Shown piece after piece: positions 50,901 through 58,668 of a DNA stretch of 64,000 nt. Every line of letters begins with the position of its first letter. Position 1 is the stretch's first letter. Made by a program: the position numbers and the translations under genes. Origin of the DNA: VXPQ01 sp965248175 (GTDB taxonomy: Bacteria; Bacteroidota; Rhodothermia; Rhodothermales; VXPQ01); NCBI GenBank assembly GCA_965248175.1, contig OZ252093.1, positions 1,116,001-1,180,000 of the forward strand, given 5' to 3'. The notes beneath the pieces are model-generated. The model was not told the origin of the DNA. It saw only the letters and a program-made list of their open reading frames with translations, and did not search any database.

Positions 50901-51290
50901 GCAGGTGATGTGTTTCGTATAGCGACGGCGGGCATAGGTCGCACGAAGGGCGATACGGGTGTTCTGGAGGCGTCGATCGATGACATCGGCATTGTTCCGA
51001 ACCCGTACCGCGGTCGTTCGGCATACGAGACGGGCAACGAGGATCGTCGCACTCGTTTCACGAACATGCCTCAGACGGCAACGATTCGCATCTACACGGT
51101 GAGCGGTACGCTGGTTCGTACGCTGTACAAGGACGGTCCGAGCACATCTTTGGACTGGAACCTGACGACGGACAGCAACTTGCCGGTAGCCAGCGGTATG
51201 TACTTCATTCATATCGATGTCCCGGGCGTCGGGGAGAAGGTCATGAAGTTCGGGGTCATTAACCGGGAAACGAACATCAATATCTTCTAA
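47910..51290 (+). CDS. large secreted protein with C-terminal sorting-type domain
   Basis: A 1126-residue exported protein. The ATG at 47910 gives the signal peptide MKQLTRYLILIFAV ending AFA, followed by a KDKDDDDKDKK stretch. The N-terminal domain (about 50-470) is unassigned, ending at a PSPPPPPP linker near 480. A fibronectin-like part has YTFEGFNIYRYPTSS, then a further unknown region. The last about 100 residues (GIVPNPYRGRSAYE, IRIYTVSGTLVRTLY, ASGMYFIHIDVPG) are a FlgD/type IX sorting-like tail. It sits between a TonB receptor and a PorV-like barrel, so it is probably surface cargo. Function unknown. Confidence 0.8.
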   Translation: MKQLTRYLILIFAVCLIPASSAFADKDKDDDDKDKKARQSEPSAVLRTSGSGPDPGQCTLGLAQKDLDVNNVRARLFNIGSIGYGNGAEAQYIAPKASGHSPIYAMGIWIGGMAGDNLRVAGSRYDDFEFWPGPLGPDGRPVNPNDCSAYDRLYKVSRSDVQNYEATGQAASDLADWPYDLGAPVIDGDGTEGNYNLAGGDRPDLIGDQAVWWIMNDVGNAHQSTQAAPIGVEVRVHAFGFNRGGALGDMTFFKYNVTYKGDEPLTDTYFSIFSDPDLGDAADDFVGVDTTLSLGYVYNDTATDDVYGPAPAAGYDFFQGPISEDGDTLGVTSFMYFINTRDPNVSDPSLAQEIYNVQQGFWKGGQPLTANGLGYQTGGPETITKFAYPGDPVTGAFWSEVNSDGNGARNQSGDRRLVVSTGPFTLEPGDSQDIVFGVVFAQGADNLSSISALRDADAFAQSLYDVGFNIPSPPPPPPLCNPNSSNAELHPGSGNCLYASELDGQAHLVWGYPSTSENYLGSFDAVDSFLAEVDVDDKTYTFEGFNIYRYPTSSFASDKREYVATFDIANGVKKVTDPVYDGDVGDFRQQVSARGTDSGLQYNFPLLNLTNYTDYYYGVSAYAYSPNSTPKVLESPPTDITIRPSRIASTMGGSSLGGDVTTTDSSAVVVTQNGQGVIMWRVVDPAQLKGSDYTVQMFDVGEECSVEEGQGVLSYSIMRESDGHLILDGCAHFNNTGEAYPEQKDVIVADGIAFSVSGPAPSFRTIPGSDREAFMEITGPGGNPACTLESDGSYSGAYGCALLGGDWIYGSYNSTSEYVVYGPTTRSFERIGLFAPNDFEIRFTERGSYAFHPFTTDNVMWVPFEVWDIGPTSGFSYVGDNDPADDVQLIPNIFSDNGGECEFNVGEIPQDPFGLGWTGTDRIYAYYATNGYDQWEAAVAPVLEGDDDGCLAIEGVSGHVAFGRNRPLQREIIYTGFEDISSMEGTVIRFLTTKSHLAGDVFRIATAGIGRTKGDTGVLEASIDDIGIVPNPYRGRSAYETGNEDRRTRFTNMPQTATIRIYTVSGTLVRTLYKDGPSTSLDWNLTTDSNLPVASGMYFIHIDVPGVGEKVMKFGVINRETNINIF

Positions 51291-51338
51291 CCGAACCTGC
51301 ACGATCACATTCGAATTCGAGACCAAAGGCTTACAACC

Positions 51339-52376
51339 ATGAAAAAGCAATATCGACACCTTGTCGTCGTGTTGACCCTCTTGCCGGGACTCGTCGCGTT
51401 CGAGGCCCTGGGGCAAAGCAACGAGCGGTTCGGAACATCTGCGCTTTCGGAGTTGACGGTGCCGGTTACTCCGCGCACGATTGCGCTTGGCTCTACTCTG
51501 ACCGGCGGTATGAACGGGGCCTCGGGCGTGGAGGCGCTTATCTCCAACCCGGCGGCGATCCTGGTCAATCCGAGTACGACGGCTATGTTCAGCCGCATGA
51601 ACTATGTGGCGGATGTGGGCGTCAACTACTTCGGTGTGGCGCAGCGGTTCGGATCAAGCAACATTGGGCTTACTGTCACGAGCTGGGATTTCGGGGATAT
51701 GCCTGAGACGACGGTAGACAATCCCGAGATCGATCCGAACAATACCTGGTCGGCCGCCACGATTGCCGTGGGTCTCACGTATGGGCGCCAGTTGACCGAT
51801 CGCATCGCAGCAGGGATTACCTTCAAGGGACTTAGCCAGCGCATTGACAACATGGATGCCCGCACGGTGGCGCTCGATGCCGGGATGACCTACATCGTAG
51901 GCGAGTCGGGATTGCGTTTCGGCGTTAGCCTGCGCAACTTCGGGCCGCAGTTGAGTTTCAACGGCGTGGGCCTCCAGGATCCTATCGTTACGACGAGCCC
52001 TGCCGGGACGTACGAGGTGCCGGGCGAAGTGCGGGATGTGCGCTCGGAACTGCCCTCCATGCTGAATTTCGGCGCTGTGTATGAGAACCGGTTCACCAGT
52101 GATATGACAGCTACGGTCCTGGCGAATTTCCGGTCGAATTCGTACGACGTGAACCAGTATGCGGGGGGGCTGGAACTGGGCTTCCAGGGGTTGCTCTTCG
52201 TACGCGCCGGTCTGGATGTATCCAGCGAACCGGATTTAGTGCACTGGTCGGAATGGAATTTGGGAGCCGGGCTTTCGCTTCCGATCGGTCCAAGCCGGTT
52301 GATGATTGATTACGCCTACCGTCCTTCGAAGGTGTTTAACAGCGTAAACGTTTTTTCTGCGTCGTTCACGCTCTGA
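51339..52376 (+). CDS. PorV-family outer-membrane protein
   Basis: A 345-residue barrel with signal peptide ending EALGQ, then SELTVPVTPRTIALGSTLTGGMNGASGVEALISNPA, split here as the PorV/UPF0164 opening with the conserved NPA turn. Many alternating strands follow and the protein ends with FSASFTL. It is 48 bases after the secreted protein gene and ends the operon, before a strong terminator. A role as a dedicated shuttle or anchor for the preceding cargo is inferred from PorV of type IX secretion. Confidence 0.82.
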   Translation: MKKQYRHLVVVLTLLPGLVAFEALGQSNERFGTSALSELTVPVTPRTIALGSTLTGGMNGASGVEALISNPAAILVNPSTTAMFSRMNYVADVGVNYFGVAQRFGSSNIGLTVTSWDFGDMPETTVDNPEIDPNNTWSAATIAVGLTYGRQLTDRIAAGITFKGLSQRIDNMDARTVALDAGMTYIVGESGLRFGVSLRNFGPQLSFNGVGLQDPIVTTSPAGTYEVPGEVRDVRSELPSMLNFGAVYENRFTSDMTATVLANFRSNSYDVNQYAGGLELGFQGLLFVRAGLDVSSEPDLVHWSEWNLGAGLSLPIGPSRLMIDYAYRPSKVFNSVNVFSASFTL

Positions 52377-52399
52377 ACGGAACGCCGTTTTTATGGTTG

Positions 52400-52437
52400 A
52401 AAAGGGGCAGGCCGCCGGTGCGGTCTGCCCCTTTTTG
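52400..52437 (+). terminator. intrinsic terminator of the TonB receptor operon
   Basis: GGGGCAGGCCGC, a four-base loop (CGGT) and GCGGTCTGCCCC form a 12-pair stem with one G-T pair, flanked by AAAA and followed by five T. It lies 24 bases after the PorV-like stop and is the clearest intrinsic terminator in the window. Confidence 0.9.
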
Positions 52438-52472
52438 CATCAGGTCTTTTTGGTAACGTTTCGTGCGTGCTC

Positions 52473-54659
52473 ATGCGCTGTTCCGTCGTTTTTCTACCGG
52501 TCGTACTGGCATGGGGAGTGATTGTCTCCGGGTGCGGCTCGGATGCGTCGGATGTGCAGGATGCTGCGCAGGATGCGGAAGATGCTGCCGATGGAGAAAT
52601 TCGTTTTCGGAATCTGTCCGCCGGGTTCATGGGGGACGAAGCCTGTTTCGATTGTCATGAGGAGCAGTACCGGGGGTTCCGGGAGCACGGGATGGCGAAT
52701 TCGTTCTATCCCATGCGTTCTGCCGTCGTGGTTGAAGATTTCACAGGCGTGACGGTACAGGACCCGAACCGGGGGTTCTTTTATCGTCCATACCGGGAGG
52801 GAGATCGTTTTTGGCTCGAAGAATTCAGGAGGGGACCGGATGGAAGCAAAACGCATAGCCTGATCCGTGAAATAGAGTACGTAGTGGGCAGCGGTACGGC
52901 TGCGCGTACGTACCTGGTAGAGGAGGGTGGACGCTATTTCGAACTACCCCTGACGTGGTATACCCAGGGAAAGAAGTGGGACCTCAGCCCCGGATACGAG
53001 GTGTCCAATACCCGCTTTGACCGGCTCATTCCGGATCGCTGCATGGCCTGCCACAACAGCTATCCGCACTCGACGCCGTTTGCGGAAGGCAAATACGAGG
53101 AGGTGCCCAATGGAATCGGGTGCGAGCGATGCCACGGTCCCGGTTCCGTACATGTGGAGGCCCGGCTTGCATCCCCGGAACCGACAGGCGATATCGACGA
53201 GACCATCGTCAACCCCGCGCATCTTTCTCTCGAACGCCGGTTAGACGTATGCCAGCAATGCCACTTACATACGACGGTGTCGATGCTGCGGGACGGGCGC
53301 ACGGCCTATGATTACCGCCCCTCCCGTCCGCTTTCCGAACACATGACGTTTTATGTGTCCGATGCGCCGGATTCGGGGGAAGAAATCGACGCCATCTCTC
53401 ATGCGGATTTGATGAAGCAGAGCGCATGCTTTATCGAAACGCAGACTTGGGAAGAGCCCATGGATTGCATGACATGCCACAATCCGCACGAGGCATTCCG
53501 GCTGGCTGGTCCGGACTACTTCAATGCTACCTGCATGACCTGTCACGATACGTCGGCACTGCAGGCTGCGTTACCCGCGGAGGCCGCGCGTGCTGTGCAT
53601 ACGGAAGAAGCCCATTGTTTTTCATGCCATATGCCGAAGGCGTCCGTTGAGGGAACACCGCATACCTCGCTCACGGATCACCGCATTCGCGTAGTGGGCG
53701 AGCGGGAGCAGCACGCCGTGGATGGTGCGTCTGCAGTGGCTTCGAGCGGAGAAGCGTCGGTCGAACGCATTCGGCTACGTCCCTATTATGCCGTGGACGA
53801 CTCGGCAGGCGCCTATGCCGGCATGGCCTATGTCATCCGGGGATTGCAGCAACAGGATACGACTGCGCTCCGGCATGGCGTGACGTTGCTCAGCGCAACG
53901 GCGGAAGCATTCGGCGAAGCGCAGTATCTCCTTGGGTACGGCTACATGCAACTTGGAGAGATGGCGCGCGCCGTGGAGCCGCTGGAGCAAGCGGTGGCCC
54001 TGGAACCAAAACCGGAGCGGCTCAATGCATTGGCGCAAACGTACGAACGGCTGGGGCGCGAAGGTACGGCGATTCGGGATTTATACGAGCGGGCGCTGGC
54101 TATGCAGCCCGCACTGGCGAGTGTGCGCGTCAATTACGGACGCTATCTGGAGACGCAAGGCGAACTGGACGCGGCGGTTGCGCAGTACCAGGCGGCTATT
54201 GCCGAGTATCCGTGGCTGGAGGCCGCTCATTTCAATCTGGGAACGGCCCGGTTGCGGCAGGGGGATCGGGCGGGCGCCGAACGGTCCCTCCGCGAGGCTG
54301 TCCGTCTCAATCCGGACGGTGGGCAAGCGTTGGGGAACCTGGGATTGTTACTTGCGGGAAGCGGGCGGCTGGAGGAGGCGCGCACCTTTTTTGAGCAGGC
54401 GGTGCGCGTAGAGCCGGGGAATCCGGTAGCCTTCGGGAATCTTGGTGCATTGCATCTGAATGAAGGGCGTCCGGATATTGCCGTGCAATTGTTTGCGAGA
54501 GCAGTGGAACTCGACCCGTCGTATGTCGACGGGTTGGTCAATCTGGCGCTGGCCTGGTATCTGCAAGGAGACGATGACCGGGCGCGCATGTATGCGGAGC
54601 GAGCACTGCGCCTGGCGCCAAATCACCCGCAAGCCCGGCAAATCCTGGATGCGGTGTGA
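52473..54659 (+). CDS. seven-heme cytochrome c lipoprotein with C-terminal TPR domain
   Basis: A 728-residue lipoprotein: lipobox VSGC, cysteine about 21, then an A/D-rich spacer. Seven CxxCH heme sites are visible (CFDCH, CMACH, CERCH, CQQCH, CMTCH, CMTCH, CFSCH) between about 58 and 390, in the pattern of the cytochrome c554/doubled-CxxCH group. From about 455 there are at least six TPR units (AEAFGEAQYLLGYGYMQLGE and on). Electron transfer on the periplasmic side of the outer membrane, or a nitrogen or sulfur redox role, is plausible. Maturation would need the Ccm proteins at 27.7-29.9 kb. ATG at 52473 is preferred to the GTG two codons upstream. Confidence 0.88.
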   Translation: MRCSVVFLPVVLAWGVIVSGCGSDASDVQDAAQDAEDAADGEIRFRNLSAGFMGDEACFDCHEEQYRGFREHGMANSFYPMRSAVVVEDFTGVTVQDPNRGFFYRPYREGDRFWLEEFRRGPDGSKTHSLIREIEYVVGSGTAARTYLVEEGGRYFELPLTWYTQGKKWDLSPGYEVSNTRFDRLIPDRCMACHNSYPHSTPFAEGKYEEVPNGIGCERCHGPGSVHVEARLASPEPTGDIDETIVNPAHLSLERRLDVCQQCHLHTTVSMLRDGRTAYDYRPSRPLSEHMTFYVSDAPDSGEEIDAISHADLMKQSACFIETQTWEEPMDCMTCHNPHEAFRLAGPDYFNATCMTCHDTSALQAALPAEAARAVHTEEAHCFSCHMPKASVEGTPHTSLTDHRIRVVGEREQHAVDGASAVASSGEASVERIRLRPYYAVDDSAGAYAGMAYVIRGLQQQDTTALRHGVTLLSATAEAFGEAQYLLGYGYMQLGEMARAVEPLEQAVALEPKPERLNALAQTYERLGREGTAIRDLYERALAMQPALASVRVNYGRYLETQGELDAAVAQYQAAIAEYPWLEAAHFNLGTARLRQGDRAGAERSLREAVRLNPDGGQALGNLGLLLAGSGRLEEARTFFEQAVRVEPGNPVAFGNLGALHLNEGRPDIAVQLFARAVELDPSYVDGLVNLALAWYLQGDDDRARMYAERALRLAPNHPQARQILDAV

Positions 54660-54715
54660 TTGCAGGGGGATGAGTCTGCTTTGGATGTGCAGGGAGCAGT
54701 CCGTCGATCGGCAGC

Positions 54716-55720
54716 TTATTCTGCCGTAATCCAGTGACGCTTTTCGAAATCGACGGGTTCAAACTCCCGGCCCGCGATATGGCGCATGATCTGCTGTGCA
54801 TGGACTCGCCCATTCTCGATGAACCACCGGCCTGTCCGACGTCCTCCGCATACGGTGCCCGCGATGTACAAGCCTTTGCGCGTGGTTTCAAAAGATTGTG
54901 CATCGAAGATGGGGGTATTCCATGCGTCCGTGGCGATCTCGATACCGACGGTCTCCAGAAACGAGTAGTCGGGACGATAGCCTGTGAGCGCGAGGACGTA
55001 GTCGTTTCCGATTTCGTCTACGCCATCAGGGCCTTCGATGACCAGAGAAGATTCCCTGATTTCCCGAACGACGGTTTCGAACCGGGCTGAAATGGCGCCC
55101 TGTTTAATTCGGTTTTCGAGATCGGGCTTGATCCAGTATTTGATCCTGTCCGAGAGTTCCGGCCCTCGTACAAGGAGGGTGACGTGTGCTCCATGCCGGC
55201 AACAGTCCAGTGCGGCCTTCGCTGCCGAATTGCGCGCCCCGATCACTGCTACGCGCTGCCCGAAATACGGATAGGGCTCTTTGTAGTAATGGGTTACTTT
55301 CGGCAAATCCTCTCCAGGGACATGCAGCAGGTTCGGGTAGTCGAAGAAGCCGGTCACGATGACCACGCGCCGGGCTGCTATGACGTCCTTGTCCGTGACG
55401 ATCCGGAAGGCGTCGCATTCCCCGTCTATCCGCTGGACACGCTCGTACAGGCGGATGGCGATGTTTTCGTTCTGCGCCACGCGGCGGTAGTACTCGATGG
55501 CCTCTTCACGAAGCGGCTTCTGCCCGTGTACGGGGAAGGGGTGCCCGCCGATCTCAATGAGTTCGGGGGTCGAGAAGAACTCCATCTTCACGGGGTAACC
55601 GACGAGAGACTGTACGACAGTGCCTTTCTCCACGACAACGGCACGAAGCCCTTCGCGTTGGGCCCGGATGGCGCAGGCCAGCCCAACGGGGCCGGCGCCG
55701 ACGATAACTACGTCCGTCAT
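54716..55720 (-). CDS. ypdA: YpdA-family bacillithiol disulfide reductase
   Basis: A 334-residue FAD/NADPH oxidoreductase: FAD motif VIVGAGPVGLACA at 5-17, FFSTPELIEIGG, a second Rossmann motif VIGARNSAAKAAL at about 158-170, and GLYIAGTVCGG near the C-terminus. It lacks the CxxC of thioredoxin reductases, as YpdA proteins do. YpdA reduces oxidised bacillithiol. With bshA in the same window, it supports bacillithiol as the thiol of this organism. It converges on the heme protein gene with no terminator seen. Confidence 0.9.
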   Translation of the reverse strand: MTDVVIVGAGPVGLACAIRAQREGLRAVVVEKGTVVQSLVGYPVKMEFFSTPELIEIGGHPFPVHGQKPLREEAIEYYRRVAQNENIAIRLYERVQRIDGECDAFRIVTDKDVIAARRVVIVTGFFDYPNLLHVPGEDLPKVTHYYKEPYPYFGQRVAVIGARNSAAKAALDCCRHGAHVTLLVRGPELSDRIKYWIKPDLENRIKQGAISARFETVVREIRESSLVIEGPDGVDEIGNDYVLALTGYRPDYSFLETVGIEIATDAWNTPIFDAQSFETTRKGLYIAGTVCGGRRTGRWFIENGRVHAQQIMRHIAGREFEPVDFEKRHWITAE

Positions 55721-55745
55721 GGCGGGTACACAGGGGGTTCAGGAG

Positions 55746-56222
55746 CTACAGGGCGATACGGCGCTTCCGAAAGAAAGCTTGCATGAGTTCGGCGGCGCGT
55801 TCTCCTTCGACGCCCGATACGACCTCCACCTGGTGATTGAGTCGCTTATCTCTCGGGATGTCGTACAGGGTCGAGGCACTGCCGGCTTTTTCATCGAATG
55901 CCCCGAACACGAGCCGGTCGATGCGTGCCCACACGAGTGCGCCGGCGCACATGGGGCAGGGTTCAAGGGTTACGTAGAGCGTGCATCCACGAAGGATTTT
56001 CGCCCCGAGGGTTTCGCACGCTGCCGTAAGGGCGATCATTTCTGCGTGGGCGGTTGGATCCTGCAGACGCTCGACCATGTTGCGGCCTCGCCCGACAATC
56101 TCGCCGGCATGCACCACGACTGCGCCGACAGGTACCTCATCCTCGTCCCAGGCCGCCTCAGCTTCCTTGAGGGCGAGTTGCATCCATTTTCTATCCGGTT
56201 CCAGGAAGTCGGAAAGGCTCAT
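55746..56222 (-). CDS. tadA: tRNA adenosine(34) deaminase TadA
   Basis: A 158-residue deaminase with zinc ligands in TAHAE (H59, E61) and LEPCPMCAGAL (C89, C92). It converts A34 to inosine in the wobble position of tRNA-Arg(ACG). The start MSLSDFLEPD at 56222 is chosen; the frame extends further upstream into low-sense sequence that overlaps the next small gene. Confidence 0.93.
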   Translation of the reverse strand: MSLSDFLEPDRKWMQLALKEAEAAWDEDEVPVGAVVVHAGEIVGRGRNMVERLQDPTAHAEMIALTAACETLGAKILRGCTLYVTLEPCPMCAGALVWARIDRLVFGAFDEKAGSASTLYDIPRDKRLNHQVEVVSGVEGERAAELMQAFFRKRRIAL

Positions 56223-56250
56223 ACGGACAGGCTCATGAGAACCGGCAAGA

Positions 56251-56436
56251 TCAACGCCGGCGCCGGAGGGCGTCGATGAACCGAAGAATGATGGCGATGA
56301 CGAGAAGGACAAGCAACACCGGCAACGCAATCCGGCCAATAGCCGCACCTACCTTGAGAATGACGCTGAGCACGCCACCTGCCACGATCAGTACGATGAC
56401 GACCGCAATCCACCTTAGCAGTTTCTGGATGTCCAT
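56251..56436 (-). CDS. small hydrophobic membrane protein
   Basis: A 61-residue protein with two closely spaced membrane helices (about 7-28 and 35-53) and a basic end RFIDALRRRR. An in-frame ATG nine codons upstream would overlap the truA stop. It sits between truA and tadA on the same strand. It resembles no family I can name; small two-helix envelope proteins of this sort are common. Confidence 0.55.
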   Translation of the reverse strand: MDIQKLLRWIAVVIVLIVAGGVLSVILKVGAAIGRIALPVLLVLLVIAIILRFIDALRRRR

Positions 56437-56453
56437 ATCGTCAGTAATATACA

Positions 56454-57233
56454 TTACCGGCATTTCCGGTGCCCATCTCCGCCCTGCACATTTTCCCCGT
56501 ACACCACTTCTTCAAGCACAAGCCCATGGGCAGGCGCCGAAGGCCCGGCGGCGCGACGATCTTTCCGGGCCAGGAGGCGGGCCATATCGTCCACAGGACG
56601 TTTGCCGTGCCCGATTTCCAGCAGGGTTCCCACGATGGTGCGCACCATGCCGTGCAGGAACCTGTTCGCCGCTATTTCGAAATACGCATCGCCGTTGCCG
56701 GATTCGCGTGTCCAGCGCGCCTGGTGCAGGGTGCAAACGCGGTTCTTCGTCTCCGACTGCGTACGGCAGAACGTATCGAAATCGTGCTCGCCGAGGAGTG
56801 CATTCGCAGCAGCCTGCATGAGGGCGAAATCCGGCTCCGGCCGAATATGTACGCGCATATGTCGATCGAGGGCGCGAAACCCGGTTGCGATGTAGTAGCG
56901 GTAGCGCCGGAGGCGGGCACCGTAGCGGGCATGAAAGCCATCGGGAGCAACGGCGAGGGTGCGGATGGCGATGGCGTCGGGGAGAAGACCGTTCAGGGAA
57001 GCAAGAAGACGGCGCGTATCTACAGTGCCCCCGGGGGCAAGAAAGTGTGCGACCTGTCCCCGGGCGTGTACGCCGGCGTCGGTGCGTCCTGCCCCGACAA
57101 TTCCTGTCGGGGTGCGCAAGGCTGTTGCAAGCGCCTCTTCAAGCGCGGCTTGCACCGTCGCCCTGCCCGGCTGGATTTGCCATCCGGAAAAAGGCGCGCC
57201 GTCGTATTCTATCGTCATGCGGTATACAGGCAT
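56454..57233 (-). CDS. truA: tRNA pseudouridine(38-40) synthase TruA
   Basis: A 259-residue enzyme: YDGAPFSGWQIQP at the N-terminus, catalytic D52 in GAGRTDAGVHARGQ, FHARYGARLRRYRYYI and RFLHGMVRTIVGTLLEIG near the end. It isomerises uridines 38-40 in tRNA anticodon stems. It is divergent from aroK. Confidence 0.95.
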   Translation of the reverse strand: MPVYRMTIEYDGAPFSGWQIQPGRATVQAALEEALATALRTPTGIVGAGRTDAGVHARGQVAHFLAPGGTVDTRRLLASLNGLLPDAIAIRTLAVAPDGFHARYGARLRRYRYYIATGFRALDRHMRVHIRPEPDFALMQAAANALLGEHDFDTFCRTQSETKNRVCTLHQARWTRESGNGDAYFEIAANRFLHGMVRTIVGTLLEIGHGKRPVDDMARLLARKDRRAAGPSAPAHGLVLEEVVYGENVQGGDGHRKCR

Positions 57234-57399
57234 CGTATGCGCGTCGCATCGGCAGATATCGTATTTTGCACGCGCCGGTTGGGTCGTGCGGCCAGTAGAC
57301 CAGACGTCTGCCTTATGGATCGTTCGGAGTTGCTACTGTCCCTGTTATTCCCTGCACCTGCGCCGGGGAACGTTTCTCCGCCGACAATCTGCACACAGA

Positions 57400-57424
57400 C
57401 CGGGATATATTCCCGGAATATTCC
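57400..57424. promoter_or_regulatory. overlapping inverted repeats just upstream of aroK
   Basis: CCGGGA-TATAT-TCCCGG (57400-57416) is followed by the perfect palindrome GGAATATTCC (57415-57424), two bases before the aroK ATG. ATATTCCCG is also directly repeated. This dense symmetry over the start suggests a repressor site or a translation-affecting hairpin. Confidence 0.35.
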
Positions 57425-57426
57425 CG

Positions 57427-57975
57427 ATGACCGTTCCTACGCGCATCTATCTGACGGGTTTTATGGGGAGCGGCAAGAGCACCCTCGGACCCCGCCTCGC
57501 GGACCGGCTTGGATATGGCTTCGTCGATCTTGATCGGGACATCGAGCGGGCGATGGGCAGCACGGTGCAGACTATCTTTGCCAATCAGGGAGAAGAAGCG
57601 TTCCGACGCCTCGAAGCCGAGCAGTTACGTACAGCATCCTACGCCGACCGGATTGTTATTGCCCTTGGAGGCGGTGCAGTCACCCGGGAGGACAACTTGC
57701 GTTTCACAAAGACGCAGGGGTGCCTGATCTATCTCCGCATGACGCCCCGGCATCTGGCGGATCGACTTGAAGAACAGGCCGCATTTCGTCCCATGCTGCA
57801 TGAGGAAGGTCATCCTCTGTCCGGAGCCTCCTTGCGCGAACGCATCGCGGCATTGCTGGCGCAACGGGAATCGTTCTACGAACAGGCTGACATCGTGCTG
57901 GATGTAGGGAAGGCGCCTTTGGAAAGTACCGTCTCAATGGCTATGGAGGCGCTGGAAAAGAAAGGCGGAAAGTAA
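57427..57975 (+). CDS. aroK: shikimate kinase AroK
   Basis: A 182-residue P-loop kinase: GFMGSGKST at 11-19, GFVDLDRDIE for shikimate binding, ALGGGAV at about 79-85 and the lid region EEQAAFRPML. It phosphorylates shikimate, two steps before EPSP formation completes with AroA (gene at 31348-32613). The ATG at 57427 is used; a longer frame runs back through truA in antisense. Confidence 0.94.
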   Translation: MTVPTRIYLTGFMGSGKSTLGPRLADRLGYGFVDLDRDIERAMGSTVQTIFANQGEEAFRRLEAEQLRTASYADRIVIALGGGAVTREDNLRFTKTQGCLIYLRMTPRHLADRLEEQAAFRPMLHEEGHPLSGASLRERIAALLAQRESFYEQADIVLDVGKAPLESTVSMAMEALEKKGGK

Positions 57976-58042
57976 AAGCCGGCTCCATGTATCCCGCTCC
58001 GGGCATCGCTATTCCTCCTCCGGCATGCTGCATAGCAGTCCT

Positions 58043-58654
58043 TCATGTCAGTCGGAACGAACGGCGGTGGTGCGGGGTCGGGCCGTGCCGGGCAAGCGCC
58101 GCATAGTGCTGCCTGGTAGGATACCCTGCATTCGCCTTCCACGCATAGGCGGGATAGTCATCATGCAACCTGTGCATCAGGCGGTCGCGCTCAACCTTGG
58201 CGATGACGGACGCCGCCGCAATCGTACGGCACCGGCGATCACCCTGTACGATCGTTTCGAAGGGCCACGTTGCATTGGGGAAACACCGGTTCCCGTCGAT
58301 CAGCAGATAGTCCGGTTCGGGAGCAAGGTTTGAGACCGCGCGCCGCATGGCCTCCATGGCCGCCCACAGGATATTCAGACGGTCTATTTCCTGTGGCGAA
58401 CACAGACCGACACCGATGCCCGACGCACTTTCCCGGATAGACGCGGCCAGTTTCTCGCGCATGGTCCGCGAGAGAAGCTTGCTGTCGGTCAAGCCCGGAA
58501 GGTGCGTGCCGGGAGCAAGAATCACGGCAGCAGCAACAACAGGGCCCGCCAGACATCCTCGCCCCGCTTCGTCTATGCCGGCAATGCGTTCGTAGCCTTG
58601 TTGCCGGAGGGTGTGCTCAAAGTGATGTGAAGGGAGCTTGGGCTGGGCAGCCAT
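58043..58654 (-). CDS. rnhB: ribonuclease HII RnhB
   Basis: A 203-residue RNase HII with IAGIDEAGRGCLAGPVVAAAV (catalytic D28, E29) split by the GRG loop, LTDSKLLS, LLIDGN and ASVIAKVERDRLM. It removes RNA from RNA-DNA hybrids and misincorporated ribonucleotides. It is 14 bases after the MurF-like gene stop, on the same strand. Confidence 0.95.
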   Translation of the reverse strand: MAAQPKLPSHHFEHTLRQQGYERIAGIDEAGRGCLAGPVVAAAVILAPGTHLPGLTDSKLLSRTMREKLAASIRESASGIGVGLCSPQEIDRLNILWAAMEAMRRAVSNLAPEPDYLLIDGNRCFPNATWPFETIVQGDRRCRTIAAASVIAKVERDRLMHRLHDDYPAYAWKANAGYPTRQHYAALARHGPTPHHRRSFRLT

Positions 58655-58668
58655 AGCAATACCGGCGG

